From: Bryoerythrophyllum caledonicum
Lineage: Eukaryota; Streptophyta; Bryopsida; Pottiales; Pottiaceae
Assembly: GCA_963971425.1 (NCBI GenBank)
Contig: OZ020516.1
Coordinates: 1,054,001 to 1,118,000 of the forward strand
Reading direction: 5' to 3'
Length of the DNA: 64,000 bases
Part shown: one piece after another, positions 21,564 to 34,739 of the stretch
Numbering within the stretch: position 1 is the stretch's first letter
Layout of the letters: the number at the start of each line of letters is the position of its first letter
Made by a program: the position numbers and the translations under genes
The notes under the pieces: generated by a model
The model's input: the letters and a program-made list of their open reading frames with translations, nothing else
Database searches by the model: none
Told to the model about the DNA's origin: nothing

Positions 21564-23039
21564 GGAGGCGTGTCCATTGCTTGGAAGGGTTAATCATTCC
21601 ACCGTTGGATGTAGGTACAAACGCAAAGATCCTTGTGATGTATGGAGCAGCATGAGATAGCTTGAGGTAAGTGCCCGATTGGCTCATGTGTGGTGAAGTA
21701 ATTGTGAAAGTACGAGTAACTTGTGAATGTTTTGAATTAGTGTGAATGCATGAATGCCAAGTTGTGTTTAAGGGTGGGGGTCTAGAAGGGAGTGTGGAAT
21801 CCCCGACCCTCCAACCACAAAACACCTTGTGTTGGAGGGATTCCCTTCTAGGCTTGTGGCTCGAGTTGACCAAGGGGCCTAGGGGTGAAAGGTTGAGGCC
21901 CTCCCACGGAAATCCACAAGGACTTCCAGTGAGCCTCTAGGTCGAAGGGAAAGGGTGCATGAGCCCGGGTATGGGACAAGGGCGCCCCTTCCTTCCCCCC
22001 GCACTTGACTAACCACCAAGGTAAGTACAACTTGGAATGGAATGAGGTGTTTGAATCATGTGTTGCAAGTAATGGTGTGTGTGACCAATTGAGCCACCGT
22101 GGACGGGAGTTGGAGTCGTGGACGCATCCAAGACGTAGGGGCGCTGATTGGAAGGAGCGCTGCGTACGGTATGTGCACTATACCCTCCTTGAGGACCGCG
22201 GATAGTAAATAGGACCAACTTGGATGTGGGACCCCATTAGGACTAGGAACCCCTGATTTCCCACTCGAGCCGTGTGGAACACTTGCCTTAGAACCGCTAG
22301 GGTGGGCCAACCACGAAATTACATGCAACGAATCTTTTTGCTAACGAGTGGGTTGGCTGGAGTTGCTTAAAGGTGAGTTATCCCCCTCTAAAACATTGTA
22401 TGCGACGTATGGGTTGGCCTTAGAATCGTTAGAGTGCGATTAGGTCCACGGTCGACTTCAACTAATGGTGACAGGGTGGCTGGAGATGCATCAAGGTATG
22501 TCTTCTTCACGGTGATAACATGTGTACACACCTTGTTGCATGCCGTCCCGTAATTGTGTCGTTTTCCTCCTAGTGGATAATGCCTAGTTCAAGGTGGTAA
22601 AAGGTGGAAGGGGGAATACCAAAGATACCGAGGAACCCCACCTTTTATCAAATTGAGATCTAGGTCAGCCCCACAGTAAGGATCTGTACCGTGTGGTGCC
22701 AATTGGGGAACAGCTTTCCAACGGGGTGATACTCGTGGAGACATTCCTCAATTTGGTTAACCTTTTGTCGTTGCCCTTGAAGGGTAGTCCTTAATAGGAT
22801 TCTTCGGCGGCCTCATCGAGCTAAAACTCCACCACTAAAATTGGATCTTGGTCTTGAGTCAGTCCATCCTCGTGATAGAATTGGGAGTAGGAGTGTTGGA
22901 AACACCCACTCACTGATCGAACTAGGCCGTGTTTCGTGTAGATCCACCCACGACCTCGAGAACTTCGACGGAAAGCCTTTTGGAGGACATGACTACCATC
23001 CACGACCCACTGGACCCTATGTTTTGGACCCTAGGGTAG
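21564..23039 (+). other. Element B leader, no gene recognised
   Basis: About 1.5 kb between primer site and gag with no convincing frame. Long untranslated leaders are common in plant gypsy elements and may hold packaging signals; none was identified. Confidence 0.5.
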
Positions 23040-24933
23040 ATGTCCCGTGCCACAAGGTCCCAAAGACCTTCCCTCACACCTCCGTGGGAACCGGCGAGTG
23101 AAAGAAGGAGTAGGTCTAGGGAACTCACCGAGGACACAGCAGAGGGATTCTTGGAGGTACAACTAGAGGCTCTACCAGCCCCCTTCCTTCCCTTTCCTCC
23201 ATCTCTCCCTTCCACTTCATTCAATCCGATAAATACCACCAACACTACTAGCCCACGAAACAGCCCCTCAGCCCCTACCATGGCCTCTGGAGGACCACCC
23301 CCGGTACGGCCTCCCATTAATCCCTTGGTTCAGCCAAAGGGTTTACCCATCTTAGTACCCGAGGGTTTGCAAGCGGCGCCTATGCCACCCAATTTGCCCA
23401 CTTTTAGAGGAACCAAAGATGAAGACCCCTCCGCACACGTGGAATGTTTTCTAGAGCTCCTCACGACGTGCCTCATCACCAACACTGGTTATTTCCTAGT
23501 GTGGTTCTCGTGTACCCTGAAGGACGCCGCCTACGAGTGGTATAGGAATCACCCCCCCGGTACCTTTGAGGATTGGGATAGCCTCATAAGGGCCTTTTTG
23601 GAGCACTTTAGACCGAAGGTAGGTCAAAATAATGCCCTCACAGCCCTAGCCGTGCTACGCCAAGGCCCAGGGTAGAGATTACGACCTACATTAGGAGGTT
23701 CGAGCTGGTGGTTACAAGGTTTGTGGGGAACCTCCTCAGAACCTAACTCAGGAGCTCCGGTTGCCCAAGTCCCCATGTGGAACTACTATGCTCCACCCTT
23801 GAACGTTAGACCACCAGTAGGTCTCCCCGAACTCACCTATCACGAACAGCGGGGCTCATGGAAGGAGGAAATGAAAAACGAAATCCTCCAAGGCCAACAA
23901 GGCTTCCAGGACCAATTAACTCAACAAATCAAGGCCATGGAAGACCAAATGGCCTTGTTAATTAAAAACCAAGTCCCTAACACCACACCTCCACCCATAG
24001 AGTCTGGTAGGCATGCCTCGGGCCTATGGTGCACTCAATGTGGCCAACCGGGACACACTAGTCCCTTCTGCACCACCCCAGCGGCGGCACCGCAGTACCA
24101 AGTCGCTCAAACCCCGTATGTGCCTCCCCATAGGAATCAACCACCGGTGGCAACTAACTATGGCCCGCAAGGCTATACACCACCCAACCAAGGTTATGGG
24201 GGACCTCCATGACCACGGTATGAAATCCATCACACTTGTGGCAAGAGACACGCACCTGGGCAGTGTTGGGTCGAAAGTGGAGTAGTATGTGGTAACTGTG
24301 GGGGTAATCACCCTACCCAAGTGTGTCGACGGCCGGATAAGGTGATCCCCATGCCTTCCCCACCGGGAAACTACCCTCAACAGGCTCAAGACCATTTGAG
24401 AGGTGCACGTAACCCCACCACCGATAATACTCTTAGGCCACCTAGCCTCTACTATGACTACAACAATAACCGCCAAAGTCAAACCTGCCCAATGGGGGTT
24501 AGTACCAAGGACGGTTACATCCCTTTAAACCAAGGGCAAAACCAAGGTGGCCAACAAGGCCATGCTGGCCAACAAAACCATGGAGGACAACAGAATCACG
24601 GGGGCCAACGAAACCAAGGTCCACAGGATGTGCGCTATGCCACCATGTCAAGTGACATCGTGTCAACACACGGCCCTTCCCTCACAGAGCTCAATGTCGT
24701 TTTTCACGAAGTTAGTACAACCAAGGAAGCAAAGACTTGTGAGTTGCCAGCATTGGTAGTCCAGACTCGGTCTAACCGACGGGAGCCTAAGTACTCGAGC
24801 CCCCCTCCACCCATACCAGAAGAGGGTGAGACTTCAAAGGAAGACTCACCTCACTTCTCTGACCTAAACGATACCACCAAAGAGGCGGTAGAAGGCACTA
24901 AACGGGCCAACTTGAGGTCCTCCCATAGAACAC
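23040..24933 (+). pseudogene. Element B gag
   Basis: One frame from the ATG at 23040. Retrotransposon gag domain (about 23400-23660; 'FRGTKDEDPSAHVECF' and 'AAYEWYRNHPPGTF'). An intact CCHC knuckle follows near 24033 (CTQCGQPGHTSPFC), then a second Cys/His cluster near 24230-24320 and a Gln/Gly/Asn-rich stretch. In-frame stops TAG 23673-23675 and TGA 24210-24212. The frame continues beyond the nested LTR into protease, so gag and pol were originally one open frame. Confidence 0.88.
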
Positions 24934-26887
24934 TGTGGGAATCCGTTCCCACATAATTCCGGATATAGCCCTAAAATCCGGCTAGATATCAAATTTAATA
25001 AAAAAATTAGTAAATAGAATATTATAGTAGGAGGCAAATAGGTAGAAATAAGAAATAAGGAATCATGGTCCAACCGGAATCCTTAAATAGTGCTATTAGA
25101 GTACTTAGTATTAGTGCGGATGTTCGGAGAAATCCGGACTATTTCAGGGGTGATCCGGATTCCGGAACTGTCATCATGAAACGGACCTCATCCGGCAGCC
25201 GTTTGTTCCTCAAGACAACTCTAAGAGCAGATCTGGTCGGCAGGGAGGTCGGCAGCAACACCACCAGCAGAAGAATCTCCAACCGGATCCGGAACTCAGT
25301 AGCCGGAGGAGACTCCGGAGAAGACAGACGCCGGGAAGAAGATAGAGGAATCACCTAGGCGTAAGAATAAGAAGATACCATAGTTAGGAGTAGTATTAGA
25401 AAATCCCTAGTCCCTTTTGAATTAGTAGCGATTAACGATGGGGCTCAGGATTGCACCCGGCTACTAACAAAGGAGACTTAGGGAAGTTTGCATCCGGAAG
25501 GCCTTAGTCTAGAAAACTGTGAGTCCGGAAGGGATTCCCGGATTTCAGGGAATTTCCGGATTTCAGGGATTTCCGGACTTCAGGGAAATTCCGGATTTCA
25601 GGGAACTTCCGGAAATCAGGGATTTCCGGACTTGAGGGATTTCCGGATTTCCGGATTCCGGAAGGCGGAAGACGGAAACCGAAAACCGGAAGCCGGAAGC
25701 CGGAATCCAGAATCTGGATCTCAGATCCATAAATTTCGGATCTGAGATTTGAAATCCGGATTTTCAGGGATAAGATCTTTTAGGATAAGATTTTCCGGAT
25801 TCCTCGCGGATAAGATGGAGTCGAGGTTAGGAGCTTAGTTAGTACTTAAAGGATGAGTCTTGGGAGGCTCATCATCTTGTTTCCTCTAACTCAAAACATC
25901 TTAGCCTTTGAATATATTTTTCTATATCCTAGTGTTGAGCGTTTTTTTGTGAAGAACGGATCCATTGTGGTTTGTGTTGTTGTGGATAGGTTCTATCATA
26001 GTGAGCGTTATTGTGTTTGTAACTTGAGGTAACCGGTTGGGACTTGCATTGGGAGATCGCCCGGAAGAGCTGGAGGAGAGGTTAGATAGAGTCTGACGAT
26101 CCACAGGGACCGGAAGTAGCCTGGAGGGGGAGGGAGGGTATTGCAGGAGTGAGCCTGGTAGCTCCCACGGCACGGAGAATCCGTGTGAACCCGGATTTCG
26201 GTTGTGGCCGGAATTTCCCCTTACGATAGAGCAAAAAGCCTGATGTGTATGTCTAGAAGGAGTCCTCGTTGCAAACCGTAATACTCACTTGGTAGAATCA
26301 CGACAGCACTTGCCGGAATGTCATTGTAGTCTAGACTTATCTCTGCGTGACCGCGTCCGGATGGCCATCCGGATGGTGTGAGAGTGTGGATCTAGCAGCA
26401 GCAATCAACCACCGGTTAGCGGAGTAGGGAGAGTGGGTGTCTAGCCACTTTAAGTCACAGGCCAGTGGGGAATCCGGCCACTTACACAAAACAGGATCAG
26501 TGGCACCCGGCCACTAGCTTAAAAACTCCGGAAGAGGCTCCGTCAAAAGTTATCCGAAATCCGGAAGGATCCCGAAACTAAGGTAACAAGTCTGGAATCC
26601 GGAAAGATCCGGAATCTATTTTTAGAATCCGGAATCCGGAAGGATCCGGAATCAATTTTAAGGATCCGGAATCCGGAATGATCCGGAATCCGGAAGGATC
26701 CGGAAATAGTTGTAGAACGAGTGAGAATGAGGTTCTGGTGGATTGGTGTTTAGTGTAAGTGGATTATTTAGTGATTCTAGAAGAAACAACAGGTCTTTGT
26801 GGGAACGAAACTGGAGCGGTTACTTTGGAAGCATTTAGTGACGATTAGGTGCATTCCGGAGGAATACTGTCTCTACAAACTGCAACA
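24934..26887 (+). mobile_element. A-family solo LTR lacking the ORF, target duplication AACAC
   Basis: Begins TGTGGGAATCCG and ends CTACAAACTGCAACA. Exact 5-base duplications AACAC at 24929-24933 and 26888-26892. At 1954 bp it is half the length of its relatives: the LTR-resident frame is almost wholly deleted, while promoter-side and downstream conserved blocks remain (GCGATTAACGATGG near 25427, the dyad at 26356-26373). It interrupts element B's gag-pol without changing the downstream frame once removed. Confidence 0.93.
25490..25730. repeat. CCGGA-rich short tandem repeats inside the solo LTR
   Basis: Units of about 20-24 bases around TTTCCGGATTTCAGGGAA. A related run built on GATCCGGAATCCGGAA occurs at about 26560-26710. 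The TCCGGA hexamer is dense through all A-family LTRs. Confidence 0.75.
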
Positions 26888-26892
26888 AACAC

Positions 26893-29800
26893 CTAGGCCA
26901 CGAACACCATTGTCCACTTCCCCAGAACCATGGGAAGGTCCACCGGTCCCTAGCCCCGAAATGAACACATTCCCACGCATCGAGCAACACGTGAAAGAAG
27001 GGCCTTACGATTTATGGGCGGATTTGAGTCGTCTTAAGGCGGACATCACCATAGCCCAACTATTGGAGGTATCCCCACCCATGAGGAAGGTCCTTAGGTC
27101 GGGCACCCCGGTGAAGCGAAGGCCTAAGGCAAAGGTTAGGTTGGCGGCTCGTGTAAAATCCGCACACCCCAATATCGAAGTCAAGGTGGTTCAAATTGAG
27201 GTCTCAATAGTGGATAAGGTGGTACCCAACGTACTAGTCGACAGTGGTAGTGGTTTGAACATCATGCCCCTCTCAACTATGGAGAAATTGGGTCAAGACA
27301 TCACTGAACCATCACCATACATCATCAACATGGCTAATCAAAGCTCGGAGGCACCGTTAGGCCAGATTAGTGGTTGTAAAATTACCACAGGGGGTGTAGA
27401 GTATTCCCTCACCTTCCAAGTCATTCGAATGCACTCCAACAAGGAGGCATACCCCTTGCTACTAGGTAGGCCTTGGTTGCGAATTGCCAATGCCACGGTA
27501 GAATGGGGAGGGCCGAACCCCAACATCACTTACAGGCCCCCTGAGAACCCCACTACGGTCCATATCCAGCCAAGTAGGCTAGGGCTATGCCATGGTTGTA
27601 TGGGCTCTTTGGACGATGAGTCACAAGAGGTGTTGACAAAAGAACCCCCCCAGAAAGTGAGGTTCGCACCACACAAGGAGCTAGATAGAGTCCAACCCTC
27701 GAGGACCAATGTGATGCCATGTAAAAGCATGGGACCGAGCCTTTATGAGTGGGTTCCCACCGGAGAATTTGTAGACTGGTTGAGGGAGCACCCCACCTCG
27801 AGCACGGATGAAGCCATATCTGTGCATTTCATGCACAGTGAGCTCATTGGAATGGAAACCGGGTTGGAGCTTAGCCTAGTTCCTCTCCTAGATGACCTAG
27901 ACCCCGCAGCAACGTTCGGACTGGATATCGATGGCACCCAAAGGATGGAGTTGGAGGTGTTAATCGATGAGGGCCCTCTCAATCCATCTCTCCACTTTAG
28001 GAGGACATCCACCGGTATTCTAGCAAGCGGTTTGGGGGCAACGTACCCCCAAGTTCCAAATGACTGGTATAAGGGCCCTACTCAACAACCGCACGTGCAT
28101 CACGATGATTGGAAGTTGATGGTCGTCTCTCAGAAGGGGGAAGAAGAGCGTAGGATAAAAGTGGGAATTGGGTTGACCGAGGAGGAGATGGTGAAACACA
28201 GGTCATTGGTGGTCGAGTTTCTGGACATCTTTGCATGGTCGTACAAGGACCTCAAGGGCATTTCCCCGACGGTGACACAACATCACATTCCTCTTCTCCC
28301 AGGCACTACTCCCATTAGACAAAAGGAGCGGCGTATGAATCCTAACCTACAGCTCATTGTCAAAACCGAATTGGAGAAGCTACTCCAGGCGGGGTTCATT
28401 AAACCCGTGGAGATATCCGATTGGGTCTCCCCCATGGTATTGGTTAAAAAGAAAAATGGGAAGCTACGGGTGTGCATTGACTATAGGAAACTCAACCACC
28501 ACACCCAAAAGGATCACTTCCCCTTGCCATTTATCAACACCATCTTAGAGGAGGTAGGCGGTCATGAGCTTTACACGTTTATGGATGGCTACTCGGGTTA
28601 CAACCAAATCTCCATTGTCCCCAAGGACTACCATAAGACCGCTTTCACTACCCCGTGGGGCACATTCATCTATTTGGTCATGCCTTTTGGGCTTTGCAAT
28701 GCCCCCTCCGCATTCCAGAGGGCCATGACCTATGCCTTCTCAGACCTCTTGCACAAGTCAATGACGGTGTTCATTGATGATTTTAGCACCCAGTCCACGA
28801 AGGACAAGCACCTAGCATGTGTGAGGCAAAGCTTTGAACGATGCAGGCGCACCGGCATCGCTCTCAACCCCGAGAAGATCTTCCTTGCCGTAGAAAAGGG
28901 GGTCTTACTAGGATTCGTGGTCTCTAAGGAGGGTAGAGAGCCGGACCCCGACAAGGTGAAGGTTATTGTGGAGTTACAACCCTCCACAAATGTCAAGGAG
29001 ATACAGAAAACCCTAGGGCACATAGGGTGGTATCGGGAGGTTATCCATGACTATGCCACGAAATCCATGCCCATGACTCGACTTATCCAAAAGAATGTAA
29101 AATTCGAGTGGACTCCCCATTGCCAAGAGGCCTTCGATGTCTTGAAAGAGGAATTAACCACCTACCCGGTTTTGAGACCCTCGAATTGGGAATTGCCCTT
29201 CCACATCTTTTGTAACGCCTCGGCGGTGGCTGTAGGGAGCACATTGTGCCAACCCGTGGGCCTTAATGGCAAAGACCACCCCATTGCCTTTGCAAGTAGG
29301 CAATTAAACCCCGCCGAGAAGAACTATACCACCACCGAACGTGAGTGCTTGGCAATGGTCTTTTCGGTCAAAAAATTTCGCCACTACTTGTTACTCAACC
29401 CTGTAGAGTTCTACGTGGACCACATGGCCATCAAGTACCTTGTCAACAAGGCGGACTTGAGTGGTCGTTTAGCAAGGTGGGTCTTATTTTTAGAGGAGTT
29501 TGACTACACGGTGGAATACCGCCCGGGGCGGATGCACCTTCAAGCGGATCATCTCTCGCGCCTCTCAGAGGAACCCGGTGTAGTCCCCATTGATGAGGCC
29601 TTGATAGACGAGGACTTGTTCAAAGTAACCTCCATTCCTTCATGGTACAATTTGGTGGCCGAATTTCTAACCACCCACCTTCTACCGGATTCATTGTCCA
29701 AAAATGAGCGTCGGAAGGTTTGCCTCCGTAGCCGCCACGTTACCATAGTAGGGGGCAAATTGTACCGTCGGGGGGTTGACGGCTTGCTACGTCGATGTGT

Positions 29801-30891
29801 GACGCCCGTGGAAATCCCCACAATCCTCTCAGCCTGCCATGACAGTGCATGTAGGGGACACTTCTCTGGGACCTTGACGGCCCAAAAAATCCTTCGCGCG
29901 GGTTACTATTGGCCCACATTATTCCAAGACGCCCATGAGTACACCAAGCGATGCGACGCTTGTCAACGGTATGCCCGAAATGACCTTTCGAATGAGCATG
30001 CCGCTACGCGTATCCTTGCCCTTGGTCCCATTCGAGAAGTGGGGCATTGACTACGTGGGGGAGGTGCATCCAAGCTCTTCTAGTGGGATGAGGCACATTG
30101 TGGTGGCAACCGAATATCTCACCAAGTGGGCCGAGGCTCGAGCCGTGAAAACCAATGATGCGAATCATGCGGCCAAGTTCTTGTTCGAGCAAATCATTAC
30201 TCGGTTTGGTTGTCCCAAAATCCTCATTAGTGATATGGGAAAACATTTTTTGAACGAGATGATCGAAGCCATGACCACCCGGTTCAAGATCAATCATCGT
30301 AAGACCACCCCTTATCATCCTCAAACCAATGGTCACACCGAGCGGGTCAACCAAACCCTCGTGAATATTTTGAGGAAGACGGTCACCGATTCCAAGAGGG
30401 ATTGGGACGTGAAGCTCCCCGCCGCATTATGGGCTTACCGAACTACCTTCAAGGTGACCACCCATGCTACCCCCTTCTCGCTGGTATATGGCATTGAAGC
30501 CATTTTGCCAATAGAGTTCGAGATCCCTTCTCTGCGAGTGGCCGTGACCGAACGATGGTCCATGGCCACGTCCTTAGCCGATTGGTTAGAACGATTGGAG
30601 GAGCTCGATGAGAAGCGCCGATGGAGCGCCCAAAACATGGAAGGCATCCAGCGTCGAAGGAAGATCGCCTTCGACAAGCTAAACAAGGCTCGGTCGTTAC
30701 AGCCGGGCATGCTAGTCCTCCTCCAAGATGCGAGGAGACTGGATTTCCCTGGTAAGTTCGATGCCCTATGGTTGGGCCTATATCTTGTGAAGGAGGTTTT
30801 TCCCAACAATTCCGTTCAACTCCAAACCCTTAGCGGCGAGGATTTTCCCACACGAACATCGGGCAACGGATGCAAAGAGTACAAGGTGTGA
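26893..30891 (+). pseudogene. Element B pol: protease, reverse transcriptase, RNase H, integrase
   Basis: Continuous with gag once the nested LTR is removed. Protease active site VDSGSG near 27238. Reverse transcriptase about 28330-28800, with 'FMDGYSGYNQ' and FIDDF at 28770-28784. RNase H about 29180-29560: the first catalytic Asp reads Asn ('FCNAS'), the other acidic residues remain. Integrase zinc finger about 29837-29970. A frameshift lies between about 29975 and 30050, then the D,D,E core ('GIDYVG', 'SDMGKHF', 'NGHTERVN') and C-terminal module, ending TGA at 30889-30891. Apart from the frameshift and the RNase H change the gene is well preserved. Confidence 0.93.
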
Positions 30892-31036
30892 ATTGCTGAC
30901 AACCTTCACCATTGAACCTCCAAATTGGGGTTACAACCACGGTCCATTTGGACACGAAAAGATGGAACTTGACCGTGTGCCCATGCGCAAGAGTTGGGTT
31001 CTCTGCCTCTCCGAGTTGTCCCAGATGGCCGCCATG

Positions 31037-33339
31037 TGTGAGCCGCCAAAACGGCTCTGGACGATGAATGGACCCCACATCAATTGTGTTAGGTTCAACT
31101 AGTAGTTGAAGTGGGTAATCCAATAAGATTAACCCATGATTTTTTATCAATATGGCTAAATGGCCTTTCCATTCACTAATTTCTTAAATAGGAGCCACTT
31201 TATGGCGACCACGGGTTTTATTAAGTTAACCAAAAAAAAAAAATTAGGGAAGGAAAAATGAAGAGAAGACTAGAGATGGAAAAAGAAAACAAAAACAAAA
31301 ACAATAGAAAAGAAAGAAAGTAAAGTGGTGGAGAAAACCACCTCGAAATATTAGAAGAAATAGAAAAAAGAAGAAAGGGGTCCAAAAGAAGTGGGAAACG
31401 CCCTCACCATCACTTGGTTACTTAATCCTAACCCCAAGCAAGGGGAATTCAATTTAGGTAGATTAGATTAGATTTAGCACCTTTGGAAATTAGCTAATAG
31501 CTCACTTATTGAGATCATGCACACCCATGTGGCATGGAGTCAATGTTTAGATTTAGATATTCCTTGGTTAGTGGGACACCCACTCTTGTTAAATGCAAGG
31601 GTGGCACGGAATTAGTAAATATAGGTTTAATAGGTTTGTAAGGAGTAAGCCATTAATGAAAGAAGGCAAAAGGCGGCGGGGAACTTTTTTTGGGAACTCA
31701 AGGAGAACGAAGGTTGGGGGGTTACTCCCTGGAGCGATGGCATTCGGTTAGAGGGGGCGTAGGAAAAGAGGGAACAGGGGGTGTGGAGAGAATGTGCGAG
31801 GAGAGGAACTGAGGAATGAGAGCCGGAAGCCGCGGCCACTGGAAGTGCGAATTAGGTGAGGACAGGAGCTGAACCGGAACCGAAGAGGAGGCTATCACGA
31901 AGAAGAGGACCAACGAAGAAGAGGACGAGATCACGAAGAAGAGGACCAGCGAAGAAGAGGACGAGATCACGAAGAAGAGGACCAGCGAAGAAGAGGACGA
32001 GATCACGAAGAAGAGGACCAGCACACGAAGAGGACGCTATCACGAAGAAGAGGACCAGCGAAGAAGAGGACGAGATCACGAAGAAGAGGACCACCGAAGA
32101 AGAGGACGAGATCACAAAGAAGAGGACCAGCGAAGAAGAGGACAAGATCACGAAGAAGAGGACGAGATCACGAAGAAGAGGACCAGCACACGAAGAGGAC
32201 GCTATCACGAAGAAGAGGACAAGCACACGAAGAGGAGGCTATTACGAAGAAGAGGACCAGCACACGAAGAAGAGGACCAGTATACGAAGAGGACGAGATC
32301 ACGAAGAAGAGGACCAGCACACGAAGAGGATGAGATTACGAAGAAGAGGACCAGCACACGAAGAGGAGGCTATTACGAAGAAGAGGACCAGCACACGAAG
32401 AGGAGGCTATCACGAAGAAGAGGACCAGCACACGAAGAGGAGGCTATCACGAAGAAGAGGACCAACACACGAAGAGGAGGCTATCACGAAGAAGAGGACC
32501 AGCGAAGTTGAAGGAAGGAGGGTGAATTGAATCGAATGAGGGAGCCCCTCCCTTCCCCCAACTAATAGTCAATTCCTTGTGCTTAAGGAAACCCTAATTT
32601 TTCTATTCACACACGTAAAGCGGAAGCGCTGTCAAAATTTCACTAGAATTAGGGTTACAGTCAACTCCACTTAACTAGGTGATCACTCTATAAGAATAAG
32701 ATAACGCAGCTGGATGCTCATGAGTAGCTTAGTGTTAAGGTGGGTTTAATCATGTGAAGTATATGGGCGTGCATGTGAATGTTTGGCTACAACTTTTGAG
32801 TAAACATGTATGTTGAAGGTGCACTGCTGGTCGCTGGCTGTGAGGTCCAGGGTCGAGTCAAATGATTAATTGAAGGCTGCCATCATGTTAAGCATAAAAA
32901 ACTAATAGGAATGAAAAAAACAAACATAAGAATCGGAGTTAGAGTCGAGGAGATAATTAGGATTATGACGTTGTAGGAAGTAGGGAAGCCTGTCTGTTGC
33001 CAACTGGTCCCAGGGTCACACCTAAGCCTGAAACTGATCATTAAGGGTCTAATCAAGTTCGGAATGCTGAAGTGAACCCATAAGAGTTGGAAACGTTGCA
33101 TTCGGAGCCCTAGAGCAAAAGTTACACTTGTTCAAAGGTGGGTTCAATTAGAAGGCTGGATTAAGTCACCACCTCACTAAGTAATCACAAGGAACCCAAG
33201 TGAACATGAGATGTGTCACCATGCTTGTATAAGTTGTGTATGAATGGGCCGAGGATTGGCTACACAAGTAACTAGGCCCCGTATTAGGATCTTGTGTTCA
33301 AGGTAAGCCACCCTTTAGGGGCGGTTTATTTGGCTCACA
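31037..33339 (+). repeat. Element B 3' LTR
   Basis: TGTGAGCCGCC at 31037 to GGCTCACA at 33339. Collinear with 19188-21543, with scattered single-base differences and a shorter repeat array. The bases just upstream are not purine-rich, so the usual polypurine tract is unclear here. Confidence 0.92.
31883..32512 (+). repeat. Variable-number repeat in element B 3' LTR
   Basis: Same 36/37-base units as 20037-20710 but fewer of them and in a different order of the two unit types. This shows unit gain and loss since the two LTRs were identical at insertion. Confidence 0.9.
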
Positions 33340-33340
33340 C

Positions 33341-33763
33341 ATGACCACAAAGGTTACCGAACCAATGCAGTCTCTTTATACGCTCACAAATCATGAAGAC
33401 ATGGCCGAGACTTTGCGAAGGCGAGGGTGGGTGGGTCCGCGGATTGCATACTTGCACAAACCAGATGCGGATGTGCAAATGATTCCGAAGTTATTGATGG
33501 CTTCGGAGGAGTTCACCACGGCCCGAATAGGGCAATGAATCAACGGGCGGACAATGTCCATGGGCTACGAGAATTTGCAACGCGAATCTCGGAGTTCCGT
33601 AGTATTCTCAAATCAAGAATTTGCGGATACATTTCATATGTACATGGAGAGAGTCTGCAACAAAAATCGAGAGGGCGCTGGAGGGTTGTTTCATAGCATT
33701 ACACGCTTGAGCGACACATACAATTGGCCCACGCCTCATGAGCATTTTCGGTCAACGTATTAG
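33341..33763 (+). pseudogene. Unrecognised gene fragment abutting element B
   Basis: A frame of about 140 codons starting right at the LTR edge, with one in-frame TGA (33536-33538) and ending TAG at 33761-33763. Composition looks protein-like ('LRRRGWVGPRIAYLHKPDADV', 'FADTFHMYMERVC', 'LSDTYNWPTPHEHF'), suggesting the 3' end of a gene truncated by the element or by a later rearrangement. I do not recognise the family. Confidence 0.45.
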
Positions 33764-34739
33764 TAATGCATAGGTTTTACTTTATTCCTTCCGGCATTAT
33801 TGGACTGTACTAGATAGCATGCACGTTTTAAAGTCACTATAGCAATAGTCTTAGATTAATATGTACTGCATGCCTTTGAAATTTGGGCACGAGAAGTAAA
33901 AAAATCTTTTTTCATATAGTCGTGCAAAGCCCGACATTTTTTGTATTTTATATGGTTTTGCTTGTGGCATAGTTACAATTTTTTAATTTATCAATGTGTT
34001 CTATTTCAGAATTCTTGTAGAATTTTTTTTAAAAAAAAATCGACTCAAAATATCCAAATCCAACCTTATGATGATATTTCTCTACACACCAATTTTTAGA
34101 GGTAGAGATGAATTGTAGCGGGGATTGCTATTTTGCGTGCCCAGTTTTGCGAGCGGTGAGCCGTAAGCCTACGTTCGTGAGGGTAGAGTGCAAAATGTGA
34201 GGTGTTAATGAAAAATGGACTGAAGATAATAAATGTATAGAACACCGTATTCGTTATATTGGGAGATTTAGCAACTCCCAAATTAACACATGTAGATCAT
34301 AAGAGCTAATGTGCACATCTAATTTCTACAATATGGAGGGATATGAGTTTCCATTAAATTGGGAGGTAATGTTTTCTACAAAAACCCCTAGAAAAATAAG
34401 TACTACGGATAACATTGCATTACGAATCTAACTATAATATTGAAAAGAAGAACACATTAGTCGACACTTCTTTTATACCACATGTGTTCATTGAATATGA
34501 ATAGCTAAATATTCACACTCGACCCTATTAACCCGGATTAACACCATGCTCCAATTTAGCTAAAAGTGAGCTAAATGACAGACAAATATCCACTTGTCAG
34601 AGAATTAGCTAAACACATTTTGATGAGCCTTTTTTTATTTAAAAGAATTTCAATTCTCCTTGTGGAATGCACATTGGCTAAAAATATATAACGAGTTCAA
34701 ATGATGGTGCTCAGAAGTGGGAAAAAAATTGCATACACT
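33764..34739. other. AT-rich stretch, no gene recognised
   Basis: Low GC and no convincing frame. A TTTAGCTAAAAGTGAGCTAAAT sequence near 34555 loosely resembles the palindromic repeats further right. Confidence 0.5.

Larger units (their letters stand above)
19188..33339 (+). mobile_element. Gypsy element B, 14.15 kb, with two LTRs
   Basis: A plus-strand Ty3/gypsy element with LTRs at 19188-21543 and 31037-33339, a primer site at 21547, gag and pol. It is split by an A-family solo LTR at 24934-26887. The LTRs are visibly near-identical outside their internal repeat array, so the insertion is young relative to A. There is no matching target duplication: the 5 bases before are TCGTC and after are CATGA. 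The right flank does not resume element A's gag, so one side was rearranged after insertion. Confidence 0.92.
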
